A DNA stretch of 64,000 nt, from contig CAWHMS010000004.1 of the NCBI GenBank assembly GCA_963830495.1, forward strand, positions 62,001 to 126,000. Direction: 5' to 3'. The DNA is from CAWHMS01 sp963830495 (lineage in GTDB: Bacteria > Actinomycetota > Actinomycetes > Propionibacteriales > Nocardioidaceae). The notes beneath the pieces are model-generated. The model was not told the DNA's origin, ran no database searches, and worked only from the letters and a program-made list of their open reading frames with translations. Positions 1-8,929 of this stretch are shown here, one piece after another (position 1 is the first letter of the stretch; the number at the start of each line of letters is the position of its first letter). A program made the position numbers and the translations under genes.

Positions 1-2181
1 CTCGTGCAGTCGTGCCCCGATCGCCAACGCCCACGGGTTGTGCACCGTGCCGCCGTACGGCGAGTGGATGATCACCCGCCAGTCACCCAGCTCATCTCGG
101 CAGCGCTCCACCACGAGCTGACGGTCGTGCGGAAGGTAGCCGGTCTCGGTGCGCTGCTCGGCGAGGAACCGCACCAGGTTGGCGGCGGCGAAGTCGTCGA
201 GACCCGCGGTGCGCACCCGCGCCACGGCATGGGTCTCGGGCAGCTTGCCGACCTCCCGCACGAACGCACCGACCGCCGCTCCGAGCTCGGCCGGCCGGCC
301 GAGTCCGTCGCCCTTCCAGAACGGCAGCCGCCCGGGCTGCCCCGGCGCTGGTGTCACGATGACCCGGTCGTGGGTGATGTCCTCGATGCGCCAGCTGGTG
401 GCCCCGAGGGCGAACACATCACCGACCCGGGACTCGTACACCATCTCCTCGTCGAGCTCGCCGACCCGGGTGCCGCCCCGCGCGCTGCCCTCGGACCCGG
501 CCAGGAACACCCCGAAGAGGCCGCGGTCGGGGATGGTGCCCCCGGACGTGACCGCCAGCCGCTGCGCACCGGGGCGGCCGGTCAACGTGCCGGCGACCCG
601 GTCCCAGACGAGTCGCGGTCGCAGCTCGGCGAACTCGTCGGACGGGTACCGGCCGGACAGCAGGTCGAGCGTCGCGTCGTAGGCCGAGCGAGGGAGGGTG
701 GCGAAGGGCGCCGATCGACGTACGACGCCGAACAGCTCGTCGGCGGACCAGGTGTCGACCGACGTGCACGCGACGACCTGCTGGGCCAGCACGTCGAGCG
801 GGTTGGCGGGCACCGACAGCGCCTCGATCTGGCCCGAACGCATCCGCTCGACGGCGACCGCGGTCTGGACCAGATCGGCCCGGTGCTTCGGGAAGAGCAC
901 GCCACGCGACACCTCGCCGACCTGGTGACCGGCGCGGCCGACTCGCTGCAGGCCGCTGGCCACCGACGGGGGCGACTCCACCTGCACCACCAGGTCGACG
1001 GCGCCCATATCGATGCCGAGCTCGAGACTGGACGTGGCGACGACACAGGGGAGCCGCCCGGCCTTGAGGTCATCTTCGATGAGGGCGCGCTGCTCCTTGC
1101 TGACCGAGCCGTGATGAGCGCGCGCCACCACCTGCGCGGCACCGGCGGCAGCGCCGCTCTGACCCATCAGCTGCGCCGGCGGAGCAATCGCCGCGGCAGC
1201 CGGCGCAGGCCCCAGGTCGCGCGCGGTATCGGCGCGCTCGGTGGCGATCTCGTTGAACCGCGCCGTGAGGCGCTCGGCGAGCCGACGCGAGTTGGCGAAC
1301 ACGATCGTCGAGCGGTGCTGCTCGATGAGGTCGACGATGCGCTCCTCGACGTGCGGCCAGATCGACGCTCGCCGGGGTGCGCCCGCGGCCGGACCCTCGA
1401 GGTCGTCGTCGACGGGAACACCGAGCTCGGTCATGTCCTCGACCGGGACAACCACCTGGAGGTCCCAGCTCTTGTCGGCGGCGGGCGCGACGACCTCGAC
1501 CGGATGCGAGCCGCCGAGGAAGCGGGCGACCTCCTCCAGCGGCCGCACCGTCGCGGACAGGCCGATGCGCTGAGCCGGCTGCGGCAGGAGCTCGTCGAGC
1601 CGCTCCAGGGTGACGGCAAGGTGGGCGCCGCGCTTGGTGCCGGCCACGGCGTGCACCTCGTCGAGGATGACGGTGTCGACGCTGCGCAAGCTCTGCCGCG
1701 CCTGCGAGGTGAGCATCAAGAAGAGCGACTCCGGTGTCGTGATCAGGATGTCGGGTGGGCTGGAGACCAGCTTGCGGCGGTCCGTGGGCGAGGTGTCTCC
1801 GGACCGTACGCCAACGGCCACCTCCGGTACGTCGACCCCGAGCCGGGCAGCGGTCTGCCGCAACCCGGCGAGGGGTGCGCGGAGGTTGCGCTCGACGTCG
1901 ACCGCGAGCGCCTTGAGCGGCGATACGTAGAGCACTCGGCAGCGGGCCTTGCGGTCGCTCGGTACTGGAGTGGTGATCAGCCGGTCGAGTGCCCAGAGGA
2001 ACGCTGCCAGGGTCTTGCCGGAGCCGGTGGGCGCAACCACGAGCGCGTTGCGCCCGGCCGCGACCGACGTCCAGGCCGCGCGCTGCGAGGGCGTGGGTGC
2101 GGCGAAGGCAGCCCCGAACCAGGACCTCGTCACCGGCGAGAAGCCGGTGAGGTCGGCGGGCTGGCCGGTCGACGCGCTCAT
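1..2181 (-). CDS. lhr: Lhr-family ATP-dependent DNA helicase (C-terminal part beyond window)
   Basis: Large SF2 helicase thought to act in DNA repair. The 727 codons present start at an ATG (2181) and stay open to base 1, so the C-terminal half is outside the window; Lhr proteins are usually about 1500 residues. Visible motifs are Walker A PTGSGKT (residues 51-57), the DEVH box (174-177), SATVRPLEEVARFLGG (motif III region), and the second RecA-like domain with VATSSLELGIDMG and QRVGRAGHQ. The start of the Lhr-specific winged-helix region follows (FATLPRSAYDATLDLLSGRYPSDEFAELRPR). The gene is divergent from the ArsR operon and separated from it by about 120 bp. The identification is firm; only the 3' end is unseen. 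Confidence 0.95.
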   Translation of the reverse strand, partial: MSASTGQPADLTGFSPVTRSWFGAAFAAPTPSQRAAWTSVAAGRNALVVAPTGSGKTLAAFLWALDRLITTPVPSDRKARCRVLYVSPLKALAVDVERNLRAPLAGLRQTAARLGVDVPEVAVGVRSGDTSPTDRRKLVSSPPDILITTPESLFLMLTSQARQSLRSVDTVILDEVHAVAGTKRGAHLAVTLERLDELLPQPAQRIGLSATVRPLEEVARFLGGSHPVEVVAPAADKSWDLQVVVPVEDMTELGVPVDDDLEGPAAGAPRRASIWPHVEERIVDLIEQHRSTIVFANSRRLAERLTARFNEIATERADTARDLGPAPAAAAIAPPAQLMGQSGAAAGAAQVVARAHHGSVSKEQRALIEDDLKAGRLPCVVATSSLELGIDMGAVDLVVQVESPPSVASGLQRVGRAGHQVGEVSRGVLFPKHRADLVQTAVAVERMRSGQIEALSVPANPLDVLAQQVVACTSVDTWSADELFGVVRRSAPFATLPRSAYDATLDLLSGRYPSDEFAELRPRLVWDRVAGTLTGRPGAQRLAVTSGGTIPDRGLFGVFLAGSEGSARGGTRVGELDEEMVYESRVGDVFALGATSWRIEDITHDRVIVTPAPGQPGRLPFWKGDGLGRPAELGAAVGAFVREVGKLPETHAVARVRTAGLDDFAAANLVRFLAEQRTETGYLPHDRQLVVERCRDELGDWRVIIHSPYGGTVHNPWALAIGARLHE

Positions 2182-2230
2182 GGGTCCATGGTGCCCGAGG
2201 CCACCGACAAGGCCGGCGGGGCGCCGCCGT

Positions 2231-2296
2231 TATTCAACCAAAGGGTTGACAACGTCGGGGCACCCGCACTACGGTTCTATTCAATCGATTGGTTGA
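2231..2296 (+). promoter_or_regulatory. Promoter and paired operator of the ArsR operon
   Basis: A -35 TTGACA (2246-2251) lies 18 bp before TACGGT (2270-2275). It is flanked by two related inverted repeats: TTCAACCAAAGGGTTGA (2233-2249), which overlaps the -35, and TTCAATCGATTGGTTGAA (2280-2297), just downstream of the -10. Both carry TCAAnC/GGTTGA half-sites, as expected for a winged-helix ArsR repressor controlling itself. The role is inferred from symmetry and position. Confidence 0.65.
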
Positions 2297-2303
2297 AGAC
2301 AGG

Positions 2304-2717
2304 ATGGCAGTGCCCATGGCAGGGGCAGTGGCGGCAGACCACATCTCGCGGGCGTTCGCCGCCCTCGCCGACCCGACCCGGCGCGACATCGTCGCTCGGC
2401 TGTGCGTCGGGGACGCGACAGTGGGACAGCTGGCTGCGCCGTACGACGTCAGCTTCCAGGCGGTCTCCAAGCACCTCAAGGTGCTCGAGGAGGCCGGACT
2501 GGTGAGCCGCAGTCGGGACGCGCAACGTCGCCCGGTCCATCTGGAGGCGGAGGTGTTCGACCTGATGACTGCCTGGATCGAGCGCTACCGACAGCAGGCC
2601 GAGGAGCGCTACCGCCGCCTCGACGCCGTGCTGTCTTCGATGAACTACCCGACCGACAGCACGGCCGCCGCAGACGAGGCAGCCGACGAGCACACTGACC
2701 GAGGAGCCGCATCATGA
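2304..2717 (+). CDS. ArsR-family winged-helix repressor
   Basis: A small autoregulatory repressor of about 137 residues. Residues 15-27 (ISRAFAALADPTRRD) are the typical ArsR helix 1, followed by VGQLAAPYDVSFQAVSKHLKVLEEAGLVS at about 39-67, the helix-turn-helix with the S-x-x-V-S-K-H-L recognition helix. No CxC metal-binding motif is seen, so it belongs to the metal-independent group usually paired with SRPBCC/AHSA1 proteins. Start chosen as ATG 2304; a TTG at 2289 is in frame but lies inside the downstream operator. The stop overlaps the next gene's ATG by 4 nt (ATGA), so the pair is translationally coupled. The inducer is unknown. Confidence 0.88.
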   Translation: MAVPMAGAVAADHISRAFAALADPTRRDIVARLCVGDATVGQLAAPYDVSFQAVSKHLKVLEEAGLVSRSRDAQRRPVHLEAEVFDLMTAWIERYRQQAEERYRRLDAVLSSMNYPTDSTAAADEAADEHTDRGAAS

Positions 2718-3208
2718 CCGACACACCCACAGCCGCACCCGCCGCGACGATCGAGGCAGACCCGGCGCTGCCCATCATCCGCATGACCAGGGACTTCACC
2801 GCGACCCCCGCCCAGCTGCTCCGCGCGCACACCGACCCGGACCTGTTCGCTCGATGGGTCGGGCCGCACGGCATCACCGTGCGCATCGACCACTGGGACG
2901 CGCACACCGGTGGGAGCTGGAAGTACGCCTCCGTCCACGGCGGTGAGGAGTACGGCTTCCACGGCTCGTTCCACGAGGTTCGCGACGACCGGATCGTGCA
3001 GACCTTCACCTTCGACGGCGACCCCGACGGCGTCGCCCTGGAAACCCTGACCTTCGAGGACCTGGGCGACGGACGTACCCGGTTGCACGCGCAGTCGCTG
3101 GTCGACAGCATCGAGCGCCGGGACCACTGGCTCGCCAGCGGCATGGAGACCGGAATCGAGCAGGGGTACGCCAAGCTCGACGCGATGCTGGCCGATGGCG
3201 CTCTCTGA
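2714..3208 (+). CDS. SRPBCC / AHSA1-domain protein
   Basis: A protein of 164 residues with the START-like AHSA1 signature: FTATPAQLLRAHTDPDLFARWVGPHG near residues 29-54 and GGSWKYASVHGGEEYGFHGSFHEVRDDRIVQTFTFDG further on. Such proteins have a hydrophobic ligand cavity and are very often paired with an ArsR repressor, as here. The ligand is unknown. It overlaps the upstream repressor by 4 nt and the next gene by 14 nt, so the three genes form one operon. Confidence 0.85.
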   Translation: MTDTPTAAPAATIEADPALPIIRMTRDFTATPAQLLRAHTDPDLFARWVGPHGITVRIDHWDAHTGGSWKYASVHGGEEYGFHGSFHEVRDDRIVQTFTFDGDPDGVALETLTFEDLGDGRTRLHAQSLVDSIERRDHWLASGMETGIEQGYAKLDAMLADGAL

Positions 3209-3785
3209 ACAGCCGGCGGAGCGGCATCGGCAGGTCGCCGGTGTCTTCACGGCACGAGTGCGCGAGACCCCGGACTGGGACGCCCCGGCGCCGGTGCAAG
3301 GCTGGACCGCCCGCGACGTCGTCCGGCATCTCACCGACTGGTTCCCCGGCTTCCTCTCCAGCGGCGCCGGTGTCGAACTGGCGCGGGGGCCGGCCGTGGA
3401 CGACGATCCGGTGCGGGCATGGCAGGTGCACTCCGACGCGGTCCAGGCGCTGCTCGACGACCCCGACACGGCGCGGCGCCAGCTCTCGGACCGTCATGTC
3501 GGGGAGGTCCCGCTGGACCAGGCGGTCGACCGGTTCTACACCTCCGATGTCTTCATGCACACCTGGGACCTCGCCCGCGCCAGCGACCGGGACGCCCGGC
3601 TCGACCCCGAGTTCTGCGCCGTGCTGCTGGCCGGGATGGAGTCGGTGGAGGAGGCGATGCGCGCTTCGGGACAGTACGGCGCCCGGGTGGCCGTCCCCGC
3701 GGACGCCGACCCCCAGACCCGGCTGCTCGGCTTCATCGGACGCGACCTCGGCTGGCGCCCGCCGTCGGCCGCGCCGAGACCCTGA
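3195..3785 (+). CDS. TIGR03086/MDMPI-type DinB-superfamily protein
   Basis: A protein of 196 residues with the maleylpyruvate-isomerase-type N-terminal fold: WTARDVVRHLTDWFPGF (residues 38-54) and FYTSDVFMHTWDLARASDRD (about 113-132). The conserved histidines (RHL, MHTWDL) are those that bind metal in the mycothiol-dependent DinB superfamily. In actinobacteria many members are of unknown function and some are mycothiol-dependent enzymes. It is the third gene of the ArsR operon. A second family member lies at 42747-43280. Confidence 0.75.
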   Translation: MALSEQPAERHRQVAGVFTARVRETPDWDAPAPVQGWTARDVVRHLTDWFPGFLSSGAGVELARGPAVDDDPVRAWQVHSDAVQALLDDPDTARRQLSDRHVGEVPLDQAVDRFYTSDVFMHTWDLARASDRDARLDPEFCAVLLAGMESVEEAMRASGQYGARVAVPADADPQTRLLGFIGRDLGWRPPSAAPRP

Positions 3786-3814
3786 CCCGGCCACCGGGGT
3801 TCTCGGCGGATCCG

Positions 3815-4165
3815 TCAGCGGCTGCGCCGGTCGAGCTCCTGGAGCAGGTCGTGTGCGGCCAGCTCGATGTCCTTGTGCCGCCACTCCGACGCCCGGTAGA
3901 CGCAGGCGATCAACGCGGTCCGGTGCAGCCGGCGGAAGTCGCCGTACACGAAGGCATATCGTGCCTTGGTCTCGTCGTTGGCACCTTCGGCGAGCCCCAG
4001 GTGCCACGCCGCGTAGTCACCCCAGCCGTGCGACTCCAGGTAGTCGTTCTGCGCCGCCGCCCCGGGCTGGACATCGCCCCAGTCGCTGTCGAGGACGTAC
4101 TGCCGGGCCTGGATCAGCTCCCTCGCCCGGTCGACGGCGGCGGGGTTGACTGCATACGTGGCCAT
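3815..4165 (-). CDS. Conserved actinobacterial protein of unknown function
   Basis: A soluble protein of 116 residues, rich in aromatic and charged residues, with a central stretch (SHGWGDYAAWHLGLAEGAND, then ETKARYAFVYGDFRRLHR). I recognise closely similar proteins in streptomycetes and relatives but know no assigned function. It has no signal peptide or membrane segment. It lies convergent with the ArsR operon (29 bp gap) and starts at ATG 4165. Strong coding character; role unknown. Confidence 0.75.
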   Translation of the reverse strand: MATYAVNPAAVDRARELIQARQYVLDSDWGDVQPGAAAQNDYLESHGWGDYAAWHLGLAEGANDETKARYAFVYGDFRRLHRTALIACVYRASEWRHKDIELAAHDLLQELDRRSR

Positions 4166-4203
4166 CGGTTCATTCTGGCCGAAGCCGGCTGCGCGGGCTC
4201 AGC

Positions 4204-5517
4204 TCATTCGGTGACGTCGTAGCGGTACCAGGTGCCGCCGCCGTCGTCGGTCCGCAGCACGCCACCGCCATCGAACACCAGGAATCCCGTATCGGGATCG
4301 GCAAAGCTGATGTCGGACACCCAGGTCGTGTCTTCGAGCGTTGCCACCAACTGCGCCTCGTCCGACGCACCCACCTGCGCCACATAGATCCTGGTGCGGT
4401 CGCCGGTCAGACCGAGTGACCGGACGACGGCAGCCCGTTGCGGGTCCCGGGCGGCGATGAGCGAGTCGCTGGTGAAGATCCCCCCTGCTTCCACCCACTC
4501 CGCACCCAGATCGGTGCTGACCCGTAGTCGCACCGAGGGTTGGCCCTGCCTGCTGACGCACGATGCCCACAGCGCATCGTCCGTGGCGGACACGAAGTAC
4601 GGCGACGCGTCGGCCTCGCAGACCGCGCCGGACGGCGTACCCCAGGTCGCGCCATCGTCGGTGCTGATGAGCAGCGTGCCGGTGAAGTCCGGAGCCGAGG
4701 TCACCACCATGACCGCCGCCTCCTCAGAGCTGGCCAGGTCGACGATTCCGGCCTGGTCGAAGCTGCCACCCACCTGGTCTGCGAACGGCACGACCTGCCA
4801 GGCGTCGGTGGCGGCGGGGGAGCGCAGCAGCACGTCGCCACCGCCGGTGCGCACGGAGGCCAGCACGCTGTCACCGGTCGGCTGGACCAAGGCGACGAGA
4901 CCGCGCGCAGGCAGCTCCGACGGCGCCCACGTTGCGCCGCCGTCGTGGGTGCTCAGCAGGTTGCCCCGGAACGCCCAGCCGTCGCTGCCGTCGTCGCTGA
5001 GACGCACCGCGTCGACGCTCGAGCCGTCCTCGGTGCCGATCACGGGGTAGGCGCCGGGTAGCTCACCCAGGTCGCTCCACGACTCACCGCCGTCCTCGGT
5101 CGCGAAGACGTGGGCGCACCGCTGCTGTCGGCACTCACCGCCGCGCACCGAGCCGAGGAGCCACTGCCGCTCGCTGTCCGGGGCGGAGACGTCGATCGCC
5201 TCAATCTGTGCAGGGTCGACCGGACTCGGGTCGACCGATGCGGAAGGGCTGCCTCCTCGCGTCGTACCCGTCGCGTCGTCGGCGACCGGCGCCCGCTCGC
5301 CACGATCCAGCAGACCGGTCGTGCCGAAGGCCACTCCGGCGACCGCGACCAGGCAGGCGGCCGCGACCCCGCTCACCACGACCTGGCGGGTACGTCGCTG
5401 CCTGGCCCCGCGGTGCACCTGGTCCAGGAAGGCATTGGCATCGACCGCCGCTCCGGTCGGCGCGCGTAACGCGTCGCGCAGTCGGCGCTCGACCGGGTCG
5501 TGCTGGTCGTCAGTCAT
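4204..5517 (-). CDS. Membrane-anchored BNR/sialidase-like repeat protein, ECF sigma partner
   Basis: A protein of 437 residues. The first 45 residues are a cytoplasmic charged segment (DPVERRLRDALRAP), followed by one membrane helix (VVVSGVAAACLVAVAGVAFGTTG, about 47-69) and a long extracytoplasmic domain with BNR/Asp-box-like repeats (STHDGGATW, STDDGATWG, RTDDGGGTW). This predicts a beta-propeller such as those of the VPS10/sialidase class. The ECF sigma gene lies directly upstream on the same strand (58 bp gap), so the N-terminal segment may serve as a membrane-bound sigma regulator; no ZAS anti-sigma motif is seen. The sensed signal is unknown. Confidence 0.75.
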   Translation of the reverse strand: MTDDQHDPVERRLRDALRAPTGAAVDANAFLDQVHRGARQRRTRQVVVSGVAAACLVAVAGVAFGTTGLLDRGERAPVADDATGTTRGGSPSASVDPSPVDPAQIEAIDVSAPDSERQWLLGSVRGGECRQQRCAHVFATEDGGESWSDLGELPGAYPVIGTEDGSSVDAVRLSDDGSDGWAFRGNLLSTHDGGATWAPSELPARGLVALVQPTGDSVLASVRTGGGDVLLRSPAATDAWQVVPFADQVGGSFDQAGIVDLASSEEAAVMVVTSAPDFTGTLLISTDDGATWGTPSGAVCEADASPYFVSATDDALWASCVSRQGQPSVRLRVSTDLGAEWVEAGGIFTSDSLIAARDPQRAAVVRSLGLTGDRTRIYVAQVGASDEAQLVATLEDTTWVSDISFADPDTGFLVFDGGGVLRTDDGGGTWYRYDVTE

Positions 5518-5575
5518 CGGGGGATGCCTCCTTCCGTCGGTTGGGTGCGGGGGTGGTGCTGCTGCGTACGTCGGT

Positions 5576-6124
5576 TCAGGTGTCGCGCGGCACCAGCCCC
5601 CGCAGCTTGGCCAGGCCCTTCGATGCCTGGCTCTTGACCGTGCCGACCGAGCAGCCGAGGGTGCGGGCGATGTCGGCCTCGGAGAGGTCCTCGTAATAGC
5701 GCAGCGCGATCACGGCACGCTGCCGGGGCGGCAGCTGCTGCAGCGCGCGCCACAGCTCGTGGTCGGTGTGCTGGTCGTGGGTGCCACGGTCGTGCAGGAG
5801 GTCGGTCACGTGCTCACGCCGAAGCTTGCGCCACAGCGAGATGTTGCGGTTGACCATGGCGCGGCGGACGTAGCCCTCGGGGTCGCCCCGCTTCTCCAGC
5901 CGCGACCACGACAGCATGGTGCGCTCGAGCGCGTCCTGCACGAGGTCGGCGCCGGCTTCGCCGGAGCCGGTCAACGCTCGGCCGAACCGCAGCAGCTCCG
6001 GCAGCCTGGCGCGGACGAAGGCGTCGAAGGCCGCCTTGTCCTCCTCACGCACGTCGACAACCCCCGCGGTGACGGCACCCGCGGCGACGGCAGGAGGGGC
6101 GCTCACCAGGAGAGGTGTGCTCAT
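5576..6124 (-). CDS. SigE-family ECF RNA polymerase sigma factor
   Basis: 182 residues from ATG 6124 (MSTPLL); an upstream in-frame ATG at 6148 would add eight unlikely residues. Region 2 is FDAFVRARLPELLRFGRALTGSGEAGADLVQDALERTMLSW and region 4 is LPPRQRAVIALRYYEDLSEADIARTLGCSVGTVKSQASKGL, matching the actinobacterial SigE family (short ECF factors without extra C-terminal domains). It is transcribed with the BNR-repeat membrane protein, which probably controls it. The divergent gene is an ABC transporter. The promoter specificity cannot be read from this window. Confidence 0.92.
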   Translation of the reverse strand: MSTPLLVSAPPAVAAGAVTAGVVDVREEDKAAFDAFVRARLPELLRFGRALTGSGEAGADLVQDALERTMLSWSRLEKRGDPEGYVRRAMVNRNISLWRKLRREHVTDLLHDRGTHDQHTDHELWRALQQLPPRQRAVIALRYYEDLSEADIARTLGCSVGTVKSQASKGLAKLRGLVPRDT

Positions 6125-6349
6125 GCTGTGCTCGACATGACATGCCAAGGACGCCGCTGGGGTGCGATCGGGTTGCCCCGATCTCGATTCTGTTGGCCGG
6201 GCGTCATTCTGCCAGCCGCCACTCGCACCGCATCGGTGGCTGCTGCGTCACCGGCCAGATGGCAGCCGAGGGGAATCGGGTTTGGGAAGTGTCGGCGGCT
6301 CGGCATAGGGTCGACCGACGTGACTGCCGAGACCAGGGGTGCGACCGCC

Positions 6350-7291
6350 GTGACGGAGCAGACGAGCCCCCGGGCGATGATCTCGGCCCGCGGGCTGCGG
6401 AAGTCCTACGGTGCGTTCGAGGCCGTCCGGGGCATCGACGTCGAGGTCCGGAAGGGGGAGGCGTTCGGCTTCCTCGGGCCGAACGGTGCCGGCAAGTCCT
6501 CGACCATGCGGATGATCGCGGCGGTCTCGCCGGTGAGCGGTGGCGAGCTGGCGATCCTCGGCATGGATCCGGCCACGCAAGGCTCGGAGATCCGCGCCCG
6601 GCTCGGAGTGTGCCCGCAGGAGGACACCCTCGATCTGGAGCTCTCGGTGGAGGAGAACCTCACGGTCTACGGACGCTACTTCGGCCTCAGCCGGGCCGAG
6701 TCCGCCTCGCGCGCGAAGGAGCTGCTCGCCTTCGTCCAGCTCGCAGAGCGGGGCCCGGCCAAGGTCGAGTCACTGTCCGGTGGCATGAAGCGCCGGCTCA
6801 CGATCGCCCGCTCGCTCATCAACCAGCCCGACCTGCTGCTGCTCGACGAGCCGACAACGGGTCTGGACCCGCAAGCCCGCCACCTGCTCTGGGACCGGCT
6901 GTACCGACTCAAGCAACAGGGGGTGACCCTCGTCCTCACCACCCACTACATGGACGAGGCCGAGCAGCTCGCCGACCGGCTCGTGGTGATGGATCATGGC
7001 GTCATCGTGGCCGGGGGATCGCCGACCCAGCTGATCGCCGAGCACTCGACCCGCGAGGTCACCGAGCTACGGTTCGGCGTGGGTGAGCACGACGAGATGG
7101 CCGACAAGGTCGCCGATCTGGCCGAGCGGGTCGAGGTGCTGCCCGACCGGCTGCTGCTCTACACCGACGAGGGTGAGGCGGCCGCCGAAGCCGTGCACGA
7201 GCGCGGCCTTCGACCGATCTCGTCCTTGGTACGCCGCGCCACCCTCGAGGACGTGTTCCTCCGCCTCACCGGCCGCACGCTCGTCGACTGA
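6350..7291 (+). CDS. ABC exporter ATP-binding protein (DrrA/NodI type)
   Basis: A nucleotide-binding subunit of 313 residues. Walker A is GPNGAGKSS, the signature is LSGGMKRRL, Walker B is LLLLDEP, and the H-loop is TTHYMDEAEQLADR, which is characteristic of the drug/polysaccharide ABC-2 exporter class. The C-terminal about 80 residues form the usual accessory domain. Start chosen as GTG 6350, preceded by AGGGG at 6335-6339; GTG 6320 is an alternative. It is followed by two ABC-2 permeases with overlapping ends, making one operon. The substrate is unknown. Confidence 0.92.
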   Translation: MTEQTSPRAMISARGLRKSYGAFEAVRGIDVEVRKGEAFGFLGPNGAGKSSTMRMIAAVSPVSGGELAILGMDPATQGSEIRARLGVCPQEDTLDLELSVEENLTVYGRYFGLSRAESASRAKELLAFVQLAERGPAKVESLSGGMKRRLTIARSLINQPDLLLLDEPTTGLDPQARHLLWDRLYRLKQQGVTLVLTTHYMDEAEQLADRLVVMDHGVIVAGGSPTQLIAEHSTREVTELRFGVGEHDEMADKVADLAERVEVLPDRLLLYTDEGEAAAEAVHERGLRPISSLVRRATLEDVFLRLTGRTLVD

Positions 7292-8076
7292 TGGCCACCC
7301 TGCCGTCCTACGCACCGCGACTCGGCCAGTACTGGTCGACCGTCTACAAACGCACCTGGCGTGGCTCGATCATCTCGTTCTTCCTGCTGCCGTTCCTCTA
7401 CCTCACGGCCATGGGCGTCGGGCTCGGCAGCTTCGTCGACGACAACTCGGGTTCGGAGGCGCTCGACGGCGTCTCGTATCTCGCCTTCCTCGCGCCCGGG
7501 CTGCTGGCGACCACGGCGATGCAGGTGGCTGTCGGTGCCTCGTCGTTCCCGGTGCTGGGCGGCTTCAAGTGGAGCCGCTCCTACTTCGCCATGGCCGCGT
7601 CACCGCTGCGGGTGCAGGACATCGTGACCGCTCATCTCGGCTACATCGGCTTCCGACTGCTCTTGACGTCCAGCGTCTTCCTGGGTGTGCTGGCGGCGTA
7701 CGGCGCGGTGGAGAACTGGCCAGGTGTGCCGTTCGCACTGCTGGCGGTGGTGCTGACCGGGCTGGCCCACGCGACCCCGATGTTCGCCTTCAGCAGCCGA
7801 ATCCGGAGCGAGAGCTACTTCTCGCTCGTCTTCCGGCTCGGGGTGATGCCGATGATGCTGTTCAGCGGCGCCTTCTTCCCCATCTCGCAGCTCGGTGACT
7901 TCGCCTGGGTGGCCGCCCTGATGCCGGTCTGGCACGGAGTCGAGCTGGCCCGGATGTTCTTGCTGGGGACCACCGAGTGGCTCGCAGCCATCGGTCACGT
8001 CAGCTATCTGCTGGTGTGGCTGGTCGGCGGCTTCCTGCTGGCGATCCGCGGCTTCCAGGGGAGGCTGGCCCGGTGA
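7291..8076 (+). CDS. ABC-2 type permease (DrrB/NodJ type), first subunit
   Basis: An integral membrane subunit of 261 residues with about six hydrophobic helices. The first follows the basic N-terminus (IISFFLLPFLYLTAMGVGLGSF); the characteristic FRLGVMPMMLFSGAFFPISQLGD loop lies before the last two helices. Its ATG shares one base with the stop of the ATPase gene (TGATG). With the second permease it probably forms the heterodimeric channel of the exporter. Confidence 0.9.
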   Translation: MATLPSYAPRLGQYWSTVYKRTWRGSIISFFLLPFLYLTAMGVGLGSFVDDNSGSEALDGVSYLAFLAPGLLATTAMQVAVGASSFPVLGGFKWSRSYFAMAASPLRVQDIVTAHLGYIGFRLLLTSSVFLGVLAAYGAVENWPGVPFALLAVVLTGLAHATPMFAFSSRIRSESYFSLVFRLGVMPMMLFSGAFFPISQLGDFAWVAALMPVWHGVELARMFLLGTTEWLAAIGHVSYLLVWLVGGFLLAIRGFQGRLAR

Positions 8077-8888
8077 CCGACACCTTCGCCAAGGCCACCC
8101 TGGGCCTGCGGATCACACCGACAGCCGGCACCGGCATGTGGCGGCTCATCGAGCGCAACTACCGGGCCTACCGCTCCACCTGGTGGGTCTTCGTGTCCGG
8201 GATGCTCGAGCCGGTCCTGTATCTCTTCTCGATCGGCATCGGGGTCGGTGGGTTGGTCGGGGACTTCACGCTGCCGGACGGCAGCACCGTCGGGTACGTC
8301 GAGTTCGTGGCCCCCGCCATGCTGGCCACGTCGGCGATGAACGGCGCGATCCTGGACGCGACGTACGGCGTGTTCTTCAAGCTGCGCTACGACAAGCTCT
8401 ACGAGGGTGTCCTGGCCACGCCGATGCGGCCCGTCGACGTCGCCCGCGGCGAGATCGCCTGGTCGCTGCTGCGGGGCGCCATCTACTCGGCTGTCTTCAT
8501 CGCCGTCATGGTCATCATGGGCCTGGTGCAGTCGTGGTGGATGCTGCTGGCACTGCCTGCCACGCTGTTGATCGGCTTCGCCTTCGCCGGCGCCGGGATG
8601 GCGCTGACCACCTGGATGACGTCGTGGCAGGACTTCGAGTACGTCCAGCTCGCCACCGTGCCGATGTTCTTGTTCTCGGCGACGTTCTTCCCGCTGTCGA
8701 CATACCCCGATGCCCTCCAGCTGTTCGTGCAGGTGACTCCGCTCTACCAGGGCGTCGTGCTGTGTCGGGACCTGTCCCTCGGCACCGTCGGATGGGATGC
8801 GGCCATCGCAGTCTGTTACCTCGCGGTCATGGGTGCAGTGGGGCTCGCGATCGCATCGCGTAGGGTCGGCACGCTGCTGCTCAAGTGA
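8073..8888 (+). CDS. ABC-2 type permease, second subunit
   Basis: 271 residues from GTG 8073, overlapping the previous stop by 4 nt (GTGA). The N-terminal WRLIERNYRAYRSTWWVFVSGMLEPVLYLFSIGIGVGG and the motif FEYVQLATVPMFLFSATFFPLSTYP are typical of NodJ/DrrB permeases. About six membrane helices are predicted. It is paired with the homologous upstream permease. The exported compound cannot be deduced. Confidence 0.9.
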   Translation: MTDTFAKATLGLRITPTAGTGMWRLIERNYRAYRSTWWVFVSGMLEPVLYLFSIGIGVGGLVGDFTLPDGSTVGYVEFVAPAMLATSAMNGAILDATYGVFFKLRYDKLYEGVLATPMRPVDVARGEIAWSLLRGAIYSAVFIAVMVIMGLVQSWWMLLALPATLLIGFAFAGAGMALTTWMTSWQDFEYVQLATVPMFLFSATFFPLSTYPDALQLFVQVTPLYQGVVLCRDLSLGTVGWDAAIAVCYLAVMGAVGLAIASRRVGTLLLK

Positions 8889-8929
8889 GGGGGCAGCTCC
8901 CATCGTCGTCATGAGATCGAGGAAGCTGC

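Noticed and set aside
4..2505. An 833-codon open frame on the + strand over the Lhr gene
   Set aside because: It is antisense to a clear Lhr helicase; its translation is Arg/Gly/Asp-rich and matches no family.
5321..6349. A long N-terminal extension of the ABC ATPase
   Set aside because: It runs antisense through the ECF sigma gene; a GTG with a ribosome site at 6350 gives a normal ATPase.
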